NCBI RefSeq assembly: GCF_000719515.1
Contig: NZ_JOGR01000003.1
Coordinates: 1-64,000, forward strand
Reading direction: 5' to 3'
From: Glycomyces sp. NRRL B-16210
GTDB lineage: Bacteria; Actinomycetota; Actinomycetes; Mycobacteriales; Micromonosporaceae
Length of the DNA stretch: 64,000 nt
Of this stretch, positions 49,795-58,268 are shown in pieces; positions within the stretch are counted from its first letter, which is position 1; each line of letters starts with the position of its first letter. The notes under the pieces are model-generated. The model searched no databases. It was not told the origin of the DNA and saw only the letters and a list, made by a program, of their open reading frames with translations. Both the position numbers and the translations under genes were made by a program.

Positions 49795-49801
49795 TGGCCC
49801 G

Positions 49802-50437
49802 GTGACAGAAGAACGCCTAGTGTGGGTCGACTGCGAGATGACCGGACTCGACCCGGACACCGAAGCCCTCATCGAGATCGCCGTGCTCGTCACCGAGCCG
49901 GACCTGACGCCGCTCGACGAGGGCATCGACATCGTGATCGCGTGCGAGGGCACGGCGCTGGACGACATGGGCGCGTTCGTCGCCGACATGCACGCCAAGT
50001 CCGGGCTCACCGACGAGGTCCGGGCCTCGCGGATCTCCTTGGCCGAGGCCGAGGACACGGTGCTGGAGTACATCAAGCAGTACGTGCCCGAGGCGCGCAC
50101 GGCCCCGCTGTGCGGCAACTCGATCGCCACGGACCGGACCTTCATCGCCAAGTACATGCCGCGCCTGGACGACCACCTGCACTACCGGATGATCGACGTG
50201 TCCTCCATCAAGGAGCTCAGCCGGCGCTGGTACCCGCGGGTCTACTACAACCAGCCGCCCAAGGGCCTCGCCCACCGCGCTCTCGCCGACATCAAGGAGA
50301 GCGTGAACGAGCTGGAGTACTACCGGCGCACCGTGTTCGTGCCGCTGCCGGGGCCCTCCAGCGATGAGGCGAAGGCCGCGGCCGCGAGTCTGACGGCGCC
50401 GGAGGTCCGGACGGAAGCCGGGCCGGCCGGGGTCTGA
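49802..50437 (+). CDS. orn: Oligoribonuclease
   Basis: This 211-residue DEDDh exonuclease degrades 2-5 nt RNAs and pGpG. WVDCEMTGLDPDTEALIEIA holds the first Asp and Glu, LCGNSIATDRTFIAKYMP the next Asp, and GLAHRALADIKESVNELEYY the final His and Asp. GTG 49802 follows TAGAGT by 7 nt, so the transcript is probably leaderless. A Pro/Ala-rich tail of about 30 residues follows the core. Confidence 0.96.
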   Translation: MTEERLVWVDCEMTGLDPDTEALIEIAVLVTEPDLTPLDEGIDIVIACEGTALDDMGAFVADMHAKSGLTDEVRASRISLAEAEDTVLEYIKQYVPEARTAPLCGNSIATDRTFIAKYMPRLDDHLHYRMIDVSSIKELSRRWYPRVYYNQPPKGLAHRALADIKESVNELEYYRRTVFVPLPGPSSDEAKAAAASLTAPEVRTEAGPAGV

Positions 50438-50530
50438 GACGGCCGACACCGAACCCCGTTGACGCGAACGCGGGGTTCACGGCTATGATTGTCCCCGGTC
50501 CCAGGGTTCTCCCCTGGCCGACCGTACTTG

Positions 50531-50606
50531 GTGGTCGTAGCTCAGCTGGTAGAGCACCTGGTTGTGGTCCAGGAGGTCGCGGGTTCAAGCCCCGTCGGTC
50601 ACCCCA
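50531..50606 (+). tRNA. tRNA-His (anticodon GTG)
   Basis: A complete cloverleaf is visible: acceptor GTGGTCG with CGGTCAC, anticodon stem CCTGG/CCAGG around TTGTGGT (anticodon GTG at 50564-50566), and T-loop TTCAAGC. C73 (50603) can pair with an encoded G-1 (50530), the histidine identity element, and CCA is encoded at 50604-50606. Confidence 0.97.
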
Positions 50607-50610
50607 ATGC

Positions 50611-50643
50611 GAAAGGCCCTGCGGCAGCGCCGCGGGGCCTTTC
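50611..50643 (+). terminator. Terminator after tRNA-His
   Basis: GAAAGGCCCTGCGG (50611-50624) pairs with CCGCGGGGCCTTTC (50630-50643), 14 bp with one G-U pair. Confidence 0.85.
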
Positions 50644-50672
50644 GCTCGTGAAGCTTCGGTGCTTGTGGAGGG

Positions 50673-51143
50673 TCAGCTCAGGCGCTTGCGGCGCAGGCGC
50701 TCCTGGCGGCGGCGCTCCTCGGCCGGGCGGATGATCCCGCGCTCGGCGAACGTCAGCGAGGTCGCGACCACGATCAGGGGCACGATGACCCACGCGGGCC
50801 AGAAGTAGACCGCGCCGATGGTGAACAGCAGGACCAGCCACACGCCGAGGTTGATGCCGATCGGGATCGAGATCCCGAACCACAACCACTTGATCCAGTC
50901 GGGCGAGCCCGGCGGCTCGGGCTCCTGCGCCTCCAGGACCTTCTGGTAGGCCGGCAGGTCCGACAGGACCACCTCGGCCTCGCCGACGGTCTTGGCGGCC
51001 AGCAGGACGTCGACGCGCTTCTCGTACTCGTCGAGCTCGATGTAGCCCTGGTCGACCGCCGCGCGCAGGATCTCGGTCAGGGCGGTGCGCTCGGGGTTGC
51101 CGATTCGCGTCTCGCGGTCGCCGTACCGTTCGAGGGAGGACAT
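50673..51143 (-). CDS. DUF1707 membrane protein
   Basis: This 156-residue protein has an N-terminal DUF1707 domain (RIGNPERTALTEILRAAVDQGYIELDEYEKRVDVLLAAKTVGEAEVVLSDLP-type, residues 12-65) followed by two TM helices and a very basic tail (EERRRQERLRRKRLS). DUF1707 is an actinobacterial helical domain of unknown function, possibly related to SHOCT. AAGGAG precedes ATG 51143. It follows a paralogous gene 39 nt away. Confidence 0.88.
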   Translation of the reverse strand: MSSLERYGDRETRIGNPERTALTEILRAAVDQGYIELDEYEKRVDVLLAAKTVGEAEVVLSDLPAYQKVLEAQEPEPPGSPDWIKWLWFGISIPIGINLGVWLVLLFTIGAVYFWPAWVIVPLIVVATSLTFAERGIIRPAEERRRQERLRRKRLS

Positions 51144-51182
51144 TCAGAGGGCTCCTTGCAATGGGGACACGGTGAGGGTGGG

Positions 51183-51647
51183 TCAGTGCCAGCGGCCGCG
51201 GTTCATCAGCTGGACGAAGCTGGCGATGGAGAGCCCGAGGATCGGCCAGATCGGCCAGTAGTTGTCGAACTGACCCGAGGAGATCGAACTGGCGAGCCAG
51301 ATCAGGGTGCAGATGCCGCCGACGAGGACCAGCGCCCGCAGTGCGGGGGTCTCGTGGATCCAGCTCAGGCTGCGGGCGTGCCCGTCGGAGTCCGCGACGG
51401 GACCGCAGGTCTCGGCCTGCTCGGCGGGCTGGGGTCGGGCGACCTCGCCGACCTTCGGACGCCCACCGGGCAGGTCGTCGAAGATGAGGTCGAGTTCGGC
51501 GTTGGTCTTCGCCTCGTAGGCGGCCCTGGTCCGGTCGTCGAACTCGGCGAGGTCGATGCGCCCTTCGTCGAGGGCGGCCTGGAGCTGCGCGATCGCCTCG
51601 TCGCGGTCCGCGTTCGAGATTCGCAGTCTGCCGTGTTCGTCGGTCAC
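51183..51647 (-). CDS. DUF1707 membrane protein (paralogue)
   Basis: This 154-residue protein has an N-terminal DUF1707 domain (RISNADRDEAIAQLQAALDE, EFDDRTRAAYEAKT), a linker with one Cys and two TM helices. GTG 51647 is preferred because CATAAT lies 7 nt before it, giving a leaderless start; ATG 51656 overlaps that hexamer. With the next gene it forms a tandem pair that probably arose by duplication. Confidence 0.85.
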   Translation of the reverse strand: MTDEHGRLRISNADRDEAIAQLQAALDEGRIDLAEFDDRTRAAYEAKTNAELDLIFDDLPGGRPKVGEVARPQPAEQAETCGPVADSDGHARSLSWIHETPALRALVLVGGICTLIWLASSISSGQFDNYWPIWPILGLSIASFVQLMNRGRWH

Positions 51648-51654
51648 GACCACC

Positions 51655-51660
51655 ATTATG
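51655..51660 (-). promoter_or_regulatory. Leaderless-type -10 of the DUF1707 pair
   Basis: CATAAT on the minus strand ends 7 nt before GTG 51647. Confidence 0.6.
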
Positions 51661-51671
51661 GCACTCGGGGC

Positions 51672-52508
51672 CTATGCGGTGCGAGCCACGCTCGCGGCCG
51701 CCTCGCCCAACTGTTCGACGCCGCCGTCGGGCGCCGTCAGCACCCACACGCCGTCCTCGCAGAGCGCGATGGTGTGCTCGGTGTGGGCCGCGACCGAGCC
51801 GTCGTCGGTGACGATCGTCCAGCCGTCGGCCAGCTCCGCGGTGTCCTCGGAGCCGAGGGTGATCATCGGCTCGATCGCCAGGGCCATGCCCGTGCGCAGC
51901 TTGGGGCCCTCGCTCGGGCGCCCGTAGTTGAGGATGTGGGGGTCCTGGTGCATCTCGGTGCCGATGCCGTGCCCGCCGAAGCCCGAGACGATCCCGTACT
52001 CGCCCGAGTCCTCCACCGAGTGCTCGATCGCGTGGGAGATCCCGCCCAGGCGCTTGGCGGTCGCCGCGGCCCGGATCCCGGCCCACATCGAGGCCTCGCA
52101 GGCCTCGCGCAGGGCCGTCAGCTCGGGGGCGACCGCGCCGATCTCGATCGTGATGGCCGCGTCCCCGTGCCAGCCGTCGACGATCGCGCCGACGTCGACC
52201 GACAGGAGGTCGCCCTCCTTCAGGACCGCGTCCGGGGACGGGATGGCGTGGACGACCTGCTCGTTCACCGAGGCGCAGATCGAGGCGGGGTAGGGGCCGA
52301 AACCGATGTCGTAGCCCTTGAAGGAGGGGACCGCGCCGGAGGAGCGGATGACCGCCTCGGCGATGCGGTCGAGTTCCGCCGTCGACGTGCCCGGCCCCGC
52401 GGACTCGCGCATGGCCTGGTGGACCTCGGCCACGACCAGGCCCGCGGCGCGCATCTTCAGGATCTGCTCGGGGGTCTTGTACTGGATGCGGCGGCGACGG
52501 CGGAACAC
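51672..52508 (-). CDS. map: Methionine aminopeptidase type I
   Basis: This 278-residue enzyme removes N-terminal Met from nascent proteins. Metal ligands are visible: the two Asp in LSVDVGAIVDGWHGDAA, His in GFGGHGIGTEMHQDP, Glu in ALAIEPM and Glu in HTEHTIALC. GTG 52508 lies 7 nt after the adk stop in the secY-adk-map arrangement common to bacteria. Confidence 0.96.
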   Translation of the reverse strand: MFRRRRRIQYKTPEQILKMRAAGLVVAEVHQAMRESAGPGTSTAELDRIAEAVIRSSGAVPSFKGYDIGFGPYPASICASVNEQVVHAIPSPDAVLKEGDLLSVDVGAIVDGWHGDAAITIEIGAVAPELTALREACEASMWAGIRAAATAKRLGGISHAIEHSVEDSGEYGIVSGFGGHGIGTEMHQDPHILNYGRPSEGPKLRTGMALAIEPMITLGSEDTAELADGWTIVTDDGSVAAHTEHTIALCEDGVWVLTAPDGGVEQLGEAAASVARTA

Positions 52509-52515
52509 GGTGGAC

Positions 52516-53151
52516 CTAGGCCGAGGCGCCGATGGCGGACAGGGCGCGCTCGGTCACCTCGGCGACCTCGCCGATCGCGTCGATCCGGACGAGCTTCCCC
52601 TGGGCCTCGTAGTGGCCGATGAGCGGGGCGGTCTGCTCGGCGTAGACCTTGAGGCGGTTCTTGATCGTCTCGGCGCGGTCGTCCGAGCGCTGGTACAGGT
52701 CCTCGGAGTCGGGGTCGGCGGGCGGGTCGAACTCCAGGTGGTAGACCTTGCCGGTGGACTTGGAGACGCGCCGGCCCGAGAGGCGGCGGACCACCTCGTC
52801 GTCGCTGGCGGTCAGCTCCAGGGCCAGGTCGAGGGAGGTCCCGGCGGCTTCGAGCACCCGGTCGAGGACCTTGGCCTGCTCGGTGTTGCGGGGGTAGCCG
52901 TCGAGCAGGAAGCCGTCCTTGGCGTCGGCCTGGGCGAGGCGGTCGGCCACCATGTCGTTGGTGACCTCGTCGGGGACCAGGTCACCGGCGTCCATGTAGC
53001 GCTTGGCCTTCAGGCCCAGAGGGGTGCCGCCCGAAACGTTGGCGCGGAAGATGTCACCGGTGGAGATCTTGGGGACGCCGAGGCGCTCGGCGATGATCTC
53101 CGCCTGGGTGCCTTTGCCGGCCCCGGGCGGGCCTACGAGTACCAGTCGCAA
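52516..53151 (-). CDS. adk: Adenylate kinase
   Basis: This 211-residue kinase interconverts ATP, ADP and AMP. The P-loop LVLVGPPGAGKGTQA, AMP-binding ISTGDIFRANV and LDGYPRN are intact. The LID lacks the four zinc cysteines. TTG 53151 is chosen because GGGAGGA lies 6 nt upstream and the P-loop follows directly. It lies between secY and map in the distal spc operon. Confidence 0.97.
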   Translation of the reverse strand: MRLVLVGPPGAGKGTQAEIIAERLGVPKISTGDIFRANVSGGTPLGLKAKRYMDAGDLVPDEVTNDMVADRLAQADAKDGFLLDGYPRNTEQAKVLDRVLEAAGTSLDLALELTASDDEVVRRLSGRRVSKSTGKVYHLEFDPPADPDSEDLYQRSDDRAETIKNRLKVYAEQTAPLIGHYEAQGKLVRIDAIGEVAEVTERALSAIGASA

Positions 53152-53305
53152 AAGTATTCCTCCCGTGTCGTCACACCGTCGTTCGGCGACGCCGTCGTGT
53201 GGTGGCACTGTCTTGTACGGAACGTGCCGATGCACGGCCCCGCGAGGCGTCCGGAGACGCTCGCGGGCCGTGCAGTGGCGCCGCTCTATCCGAAGGCGAC
53301 CTGCG

Positions 53306-54643
53306 TCAGCGAAGGAAGCCCTCGTAGTGGCGCTGCATCAGCTGGGACTCGATCTGCTTGACCGACTCCAGGCCGACGCCCACCATGATCAGCACCGAGG
53401 TGCCGCCGAACGCGAACTGCGCGAACAGCTGCTGGTTGCCGAACGCGATGATGGCCAGGTTCGGAAGAATAGCGATCGTCGCGAGGTAGAGCGAGCCCGG
53501 GAAGGTCAAGCGTGACAGGACTCGCTGCAAGTACGTCGCGGTCGGGTTGCCGGGGCGCACGCCCGGGATGAACCCGCCGGCCTTCTTCATGTTCTCCGCG
53601 ACGTCGTCGACCTTGAAGGTGATCGACACGTAGAAGTAGGTGAAGAAGATGATCAGGAGCGCGTACAGGGAGATGTAGACCCACGAGCCCTGGTTGAGCA
53701 GGTAGCGGTCGATGTACTGGACCCACTGCGAGTCGCTGTTCTGGTTGAGCTGGCGGAACAGCGTCGGGATGTACAGCAGCGAGGAGCCGAAGATGACGGG
53801 CACGACGCCGGCCTGGTTGACCTTGATCGGGATGTAGGTCGAGGTCCCGCCGTACATCCGGCGGCCCACCATCTTCTTGGCGTACTGCACCGGGATGCGC
53901 CGCTGCGACTGCTCGATGAAGACGACCGCCACCATGATGGCGATGCAGAGCGCGAGGATCACGGTGAACATGAACCAGCCCTCGGACTTCTGGAGGGACC
54001 AGAACTGGCTGGGCATCTGCGCCGCGATCGAGGCGAAGATCAGCAGGCTCATGCCGTTGCCGACGCCGCGCTCGGTGATCTGCTCGCCGAACCACATGAT
54101 CATGGCGCTGCCGGCGACCATGACGGCCACGACGACGACGACCGACATCCAGTAGGGGACGTTGGCCTCGGTGCTCGACAGGTCCGGCAGGATCGGGCTG
54201 GGGCACTCGGCGTTGAACAGGATGCCCGAGCGGGCCAGCGCGATGTAGCCGGAGGCCTGGAGCAGCGCGAGGCCGAGCGTCAGGTACCGGGTGTACTGGG
54301 TGATCTTGACCTGGCCGGGCTGGCCCTCCTTGCGGAGCTGCTCGAGCCTGGGGATCACGACCGTCAACAGCTGCATGATGATCGACGCGGTGATGTACGG
54401 CATGACGCCGAGCGCGAAGACCGAGAGCTGTAGGAGCGCTCCACCGGTGAACAGGTTCAGGAGTCCGAACACGCCCGTCTCATCGGTCGGCTGGAGGTCG
54501 AGGCAGTTCTGGACTGCCTGGTAGTCCACGCCAGGGCTCGGCATCTGCGCACCGAGACGATACAGGCCGATGATCATCAAGGTGAACAGGATCTTCTTGC
54601 GCAGATCGGGGGTCCGAAACGCGCTGATGAAGGCGGAGAGCAA
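53306..54643 (-). CDS. secY: Protein translocase subunit SecY
   Basis: This 445-residue channel of the Sec translocon has ten predicted TM helices. RTPDLRKKILFTLMIIGLYRLG, SVFALGVMPYITASIIMQLL, ITERGVGNGMSLLIFA and GGFIPGVRPGNPTATYL are conserved SecY stretches. TTG 54643 has AGGAGGA at 6-nt spacing. It lies 285 bp downstream of rplO, with a hairpin between, so it probably has its own promoter. Confidence 0.97.
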   Translation of the reverse strand: MLSAFISAFRTPDLRKKILFTLMIIGLYRLGAQMPSPGVDYQAVQNCLDLQPTDETGVFGLLNLFTGGALLQLSVFALGVMPYITASIIMQLLTVVIPRLEQLRKEGQPGQVKITQYTRYLTLGLALLQASGYIALARSGILFNAECPSPILPDLSSTEANVPYWMSVVVVVAVMVAGSAMIMWFGEQITERGVGNGMSLLIFASIAAQMPSQFWSLQKSEGWFMFTVILALCIAIMVAVVFIEQSQRRIPVQYAKKMVGRRMYGGTSTYIPIKVNQAGVVPVIFGSSLLYIPTLFRQLNQNSDSQWVQYIDRYLLNQGSWVYISLYALLIIFFTYFYVSITFKVDDVAENMKKAGGFIPGVRPGNPTATYLQRVLSRLTFPGSLYLATIAILPNLAIIAFGNQQLFAQFAFGGTSVLIMVGVGLESVKQIESQLMQRHYEGFLR

Positions 54644-54830
54644 TGCGGTTCCTCCTGAACAAGACCCCCTGGCGGGGCCCATGAACGATGCCGGGCACCG
54701 TCCGCTGTTACCAGTGGGCGTGTGAAGTTCGTAGCGAGGGGCTCACGCGCCCGAGGAAGACGGTGGTGTTCCTCGCCATGGGAGCCTAGCAGGCGCATTC
54801 AGGCGCAGATATTCGGCATTCACCATGACG

Positions 54831-54860
54831 AAACGGGCCGGAGTTCCCTCCGACCCGTTT
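54831..54860 (-). terminator. Terminator hairpin between rplO and secY
   Basis: Positions 54831-54843 pair with 54848-54860 (13 bp, one G-U) around TTCC, 69 nt after the rplO stop. Confidence 0.8.
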
Positions 54861-54928
54861 CACCGATCATCTGTTCGGCCCGCTCGGCCGCTCACCCAGG
54901 GAGAGCTGCGCCGAGGGCGCCCGCGCGA

Positions 54929-55402
54929 CTACTCGCCCAGGGCCTCGCCGGTCTTCTTGTCCACGACCGTGGTCGTGCCGCCGGCGGCGGTGACCTTGGT
55001 GGTGGCCGAAGCCGAGAAGGCGTGCGCCTTCAGGTCGAACTTGACGCCTTCGAGCTCGCCGGAGCCGAGGACCTTGATGAGCTCCTTCTTGTTGAGGACG
55101 CCCACCTCGATCAGCTGCTCGGGGCCGACCGCGCCGCCGTCGGGGAAGAGCTCCACGAGACGGTCGAGGTTGACGACCTGGTAGACGAGCTTGTTGTGCG
55201 GCTTGAAGCCCTTGAGCTTCGGGACGCGGATCTGGAGGGGCATCTGCCCGCCCTCGAACCCGGCCTTGACCGTCTTGCGGGCCTTGGTGCCCTTGGTACC
55301 GCGCCCGGCGGTCTTGCCCTTGGAGCCCTCACCGCGACCCACGCGGGTCTTGGCCTTCTTGGCGCCGGGGGCGGGCTGCAGGTCATGAATGCGAATCGCC
55401 AT
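54929..55402 (-). CDS. rplO: 50S ribosomal protein L15
   Basis: This 157-residue ribosomal protein has the N-terminal IHDLQPAPGAKKAKTRVGRGEGS, GFEGGQMPLQIRVPKLKGFK and the usual C-terminal LKAHAFSASATTKV. ATG 55402 lies 2 nt after the rpmD stop. Its length is typical. Confidence 0.97.
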   Translation of the reverse strand: MAIRIHDLQPAPGAKKAKTRVGRGEGSKGKTAGRGTKGTKARKTVKAGFEGGQMPLQIRVPKLKGFKPHNKLVYQVVNLDRLVELFPDGGAVGPEQLIEVGVLNKKELIKVLGSGELEGVKFDLKAHAFSASATTKVTAAGGTTTVVDKKTGEALGE

Positions 55403-55404
55403 GA

Positions 55405-55587
55405 CTATTCGACCTCCTCGACTTCGACCAGGTGACGGACGCGGTGGACCATGCCGCGGTACTGCGGGAGGTCCTCCTTGTAGACCGTCTGCCCGATCTT
55501 GCGCAGGCCGAGGGTCTGGATGGTCGCCCGGGCCTTCGGCTTCTCGCCGATGGTGGACTTGAACTGCGTGATCTTCAAACGCGCCAT
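55405..55587 (-). CDS. rpmD: 50S ribosomal protein L30
   Basis: This 60-residue L30 protein reads MARLKITQFKSTIGEKP, with RATIQTLGLRKIGQTV and MVHRVRHLVEVEEVE. It is coupled between rpsE (9-nt gap) and rplO (2-nt gap). Confidence 0.97.
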   Translation of the reverse strand: MARLKITQFKSTIGEKPKARATIQTLGLRKIGQTVYKEDLPQYRGMVHRVRHLVEVEEVE

Positions 55588-55596
55588 GTCGATCCC

Positions 55597-56238
55597 CTAC
55601 GCCTTCGCGGCCTGGGCGGCCTCGGCGCGGGCGCGCAGCAGACCCTGGGGAGCGATGTCCTCCAGCGCCATGCCGCGGCGGGCCGCGACGGACTCCGGGC
55701 TTTCGAGCATCTTGAGCGCGGCGACCGTCGCGTGGACGATGTTGATCGCGTTCGAGGAGCCCAGGGACTTGGACAGGACGTCGTGGACGCCGGCGCATTC
55801 GAGCACGGCGCGCACGGGACCGCCGGCGATGACACCGGTACCCGCGGAGGCGGGCTTCAGGAGCACCTTGCCGGCCGCGTCCTCGCCGAAGACCTCGTGC
55901 GGGATGGTCCCGCCGATGCGGGGGACCTTGAAGAAGTTCTTCTTGGCCTCTTCGACGCCCTTGGCGATCGCCGCGGGCACTTCCTTGGCCTTGCCGTAGC
56001 CGACACCGACGTTGCCGTCGCCGTCGCCGACCACCACGAGGGCGGTGAAGGCGAAGCGCCGGCCGCCCTTGACGACCTTGGCGACGCGGTTGATGGTGAC
56101 GACGCGCTCGACGTGCGGGGACTTCTCGGCGCGGTCGCGTCCGCGACCGCCGTCCCGGCCCCCGCGGCCACCGCGACCGCCGCGGCGGTCGCCGCCGCCG
56201 CCGTCCCGGCCGCCGGCCGCTTGCTGTTGATCAGCCAC
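55597..56238 (-). CDS. rpsE: 30S ribosomal protein S5
   Basis: This 213-residue S5 protein has an unusual Gly/Arg/Asp-rich N-terminus (GGGGDRRGGRGGRGG), then the S5 double-stranded RNA-binding domain (VVKGGRRFAFTALVVVGDGDGNVGVGYGKAKEVP) and the C-terminal domain (GIDDVLSKS-like AGVHDVLSKSLGSSNAIN). GTG 56238 has AAAGGAA upstream. It is the first ribosomal gene of this block; rplR, its usual upstream neighbour, is absent, replaced by a transporter gene. Confidence 0.96.
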   Translation of the reverse strand: MADQQQAAGGRDGGGGDRRGGRGGRGGRDGGRGRDRAEKSPHVERVVTINRVAKVVKGGRRFAFTALVVVGDGDGNVGVGYGKAKEVPAAIAKGVEEAKKNFFKVPRIGGTIPHEVFGEDAAGKVLLKPASAGTGVIAGGPVRAVLECAGVHDVLSKSLGSSNAINIVHATVAALKMLESPESVAARRGMALEDIAPQGLLRARAEAAQAAKA

Positions 56239-56299
56239 GAGACTGATTCCTTTCGTTCGCTCAACGCCAGCCCTGAACTGGACTGACTCGCATTGGTTG

Positions 56300-56318
56300 T
56301 CCGGATTCACGATCCGGA
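56300..56318. other. Small hairpin upstream of rpsE
   Basis: TCCGGAT-N5-ATCCGGA forms a perfect 7-bp stem in the 181-bp gap between the permease gene and rpsE. It may end the transporter transcript or lie in the rpsE promoter region. Confidence 0.4.
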
Positions 56319-56419
56319 GAAAGCCGCGCCGAAGCGCAACCTCTCGATTATGCCTGGTCAGGGGTATTCCGCCGAACGGCGGGGTCGGGATGAGGCAGGC
56401 GACACAAGGCGGGGCGGCG

Positions 56420-57307
56420 CTATTTGATGGCGCCGGCGGTCAGGCCCGCCTGGATCTGGCGCTGGAAGAGCACGTAGGCGATGAAGATCGGGATCATCGC
56501 CAGGACGGTGCCGGCGAAGAGGGCGCCGGAGTCGCCTTCGTAGCCCTGGCGCAGCGCGAGGTTCGCCAGGCCCTGGGAGATCACCGCGTCCTCGGGGTTG
56601 CGGCTGAGCAGCACCAGCGGCAGCAGGAACTGGTTCCACTGGCCGATGATGTTGAAGATGGTGATGGCGATGAGGCCGGGTTTCGCCATGGGGAGCATGA
56701 CCTGGAAGAACAGCCGGTAGTGGCCGGCGCCGTCCACGGTCGCGGCCTCGGCCACGCCGGTGGGGAGGGTGCGGAAGAACGCGGTCAGGAAGAACACCGT
56801 GAACGGCAGCGAGTAGGCGATGTAGACGAGGACGAGCCCGGGGTAGGTGTTGAGCAGGCCCACGTTCTGGAGGGTCTTGAACAGCGGGAACAGGGCGAGG
56901 AACACCGGGAACATCATCCCGCCGGCGAAGGCGAAGTACAGCAGCCGGTTCCCGGGGAACTCGTAGCGGGCCAGCACGTAGGCGGCCATGGCGCCCAGGA
57001 GCATCGTCCCAGTGACGCTGAAGGCCATGACCTGGACGGTGTTGAGGAAGTAGCCGCCGATGTGGCCGTTGGTCCAGGCGTTGGCGTAGTTCTCGAAGTG
57101 CATGGCCGCGGGCAGGCCGAGCGGGTCGGAGGCGATCTCGCGGGAGGTCTTGAAGGAGGTCACCACGACCCACACGACCGGCACGATGACCATGAGGGCC
57201 CACAGCCACAGGAAGCCCTGCGAGAAGAGGTTGAGGACGGCGCCTTCGCTGCGGGGCTCGCGCCCGTTCGATCGGGCCGCGGTCTGCTCGGCGGTGTCGG
57301 TTGCCAT
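56420..57307 (-). CDS. Amino-sugar ABC transporter permease (NgcG-like)
   Basis: This 295-residue MalG-type permease has a hydrophilic N-terminus, six predicted TM helices and the EAA loop VAEAATVDGAGHYRLFFQVMLPMAKPG. It is last in the importer operon. GAGGAGC precedes ATG 57307, 8 nt after the first permease stop. The match to the N-acetylglucosamine/chitobiose importer family is inferred from the binding protein and gene neighbours. Confidence 0.88.
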   Translation of the reverse strand: MATDTAEQTAARSNGREPRSEGAVLNLFSQGFLWLWALMVIVPVVWVVVTSFKTSREIASDPLGLPAAMHFENYANAWTNGHIGGYFLNTVQVMAFSVTGTMLLGAMAAYVLARYEFPGNRLLYFAFAGGMMFPVFLALFPLFKTLQNVGLLNTYPGLVLVYIAYSLPFTVFFLTAFFRTLPTGVAEAATVDGAGHYRLFFQVMLPMAKPGLIAITIFNIIGQWNQFLLPLVLLSRNPEDAVISQGLANLALRQGYEGDSGALFAGTVLAMIPIFIAYVLFQRQIQAGLTAGAIK

Positions 57308-57315
57308 GTCGCTCC

Positions 57316-58239
57316 TCAGAACTCGATGCGCTCGCGGGGGCCGAACCGCAGCGAGACGACCGCCAGGGTCAGGGCGGCGAAGAACAGGACCACGCCGAGC
57401 GCCGATGCGAAGGCCTGCTCGCCGTGGTTGAACGCGTACTTCCAGATGACGCCGCCGACCACTTCGCTGGCGGTGTCGGGGCCGCCGCGCTCGGGCGTCA
57501 TCATGTAGACGAGCACGAACACGTCGAGGGCGATGATGGACAGGTAGATCCACGCGGTCTGGACCGAGTCCCACAGCAGCGGCAGGGTGATCTTGAAGAA
57601 CATCTGGAAGCGCCCGGCGCCGTCGATGATCCCCGCCTCGTAGAGGTCGCGCGGGATCGAGGCCATCGCCGAGGAGAAGAACACCAGGTAGAACCCGACC
57701 GCGCTCCACACCAGGACGGCGATGACCGCCGCGAGCACGAAGCGCTTGTCGGCCAGGAACCCGTTGACGGGCGCGGGCAGCCCGACCGCGGTGAGCGCCC
57801 CGGTGATGAGCCCGCCGAAGTTCTCGGGCGCGTACACCTGCTTCCACAGGATGCCGATGATCGCGACCGACAGGACCTGCGGGAAGAAGTAGACGATCTT
57901 GTGGAAGCGCGCGCCGCGCACGCCCTCGATGCGGCCCTGGCGCCCGCGCCCGCCGAGGTTGAGCATGAACGCGAAGAACAGGCCCAGGCTGATGGTGACC
58001 ACCGGGAGCACCACGAGGATGATCCCGGTGTGCCGCAGGGCCGGCAGCACGAGCCGCTCGTCCTTGAACAGGTTGACGTAGTTGTCGAGGCCGATGTAGT
58101 TGAACGTGTTGCTCGACCCCGACCAGTCGGTCAGCGAGATCTGGAAGGCCTGGGCGAACGGCAGGATCACCAGCCAGGCGTAGAGCCCCACCGGCAGCGC
58201 CAGGAAACTCAGGATGAACGGATACCTGCCGTGTCTCAC
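57316..58239 (-). CDS. Amino-sugar ABC transporter permease (NgcF-like)
   Basis: This 307-residue MalF-type permease starts with a basic RHGRYPFILSF segment and has six TM helices, with EAA loop YEAGIIDGAGRFQMFFKITLPLL. GTG 58239 has GAGGAGG upstream and follows the binding-protein stop by 29 nt. Confidence 0.88.
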   Translation of the reverse strand: MRHGRYPFILSFLALPVGLYAWLVILPFAQAFQISLTDWSGSSNTFNYIGLDNYVNLFKDERLVLPALRHTGIILVVLPVVTISLGLFFAFMLNLGGRGRQGRIEGVRGARFHKIVYFFPQVLSVAIIGILWKQVYAPENFGGLITGALTAVGLPAPVNGFLADKRFVLAAVIAVLVWSAVGFYLVFFSSAMASIPRDLYEAGIIDGAGRFQMFFKITLPLLWDSVQTAWIYLSIIALDVFVLVYMMTPERGGPDTASEVVGGVIWKYAFNHGEQAFASALGVVLFFAALTLAVVSLRFGPRERIEF

Positions 58240-58268
58240 GACCCGGGCCCTCCTCTCTCGATCGGTGC

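Larger units (their letters stand above)
49192..49801. other. Divergent non-coding region, sigB / orn
   Basis: This 610-bp region has no credible gene. A 14-nt sequence, CGTAGATCACCTCA (49760-49773), recurs with one mismatch at 49437-49450, in the same orientation. The second copy lies just ahead of the orn -10 (49789). No RNA family was recognised. Confidence 0.4.
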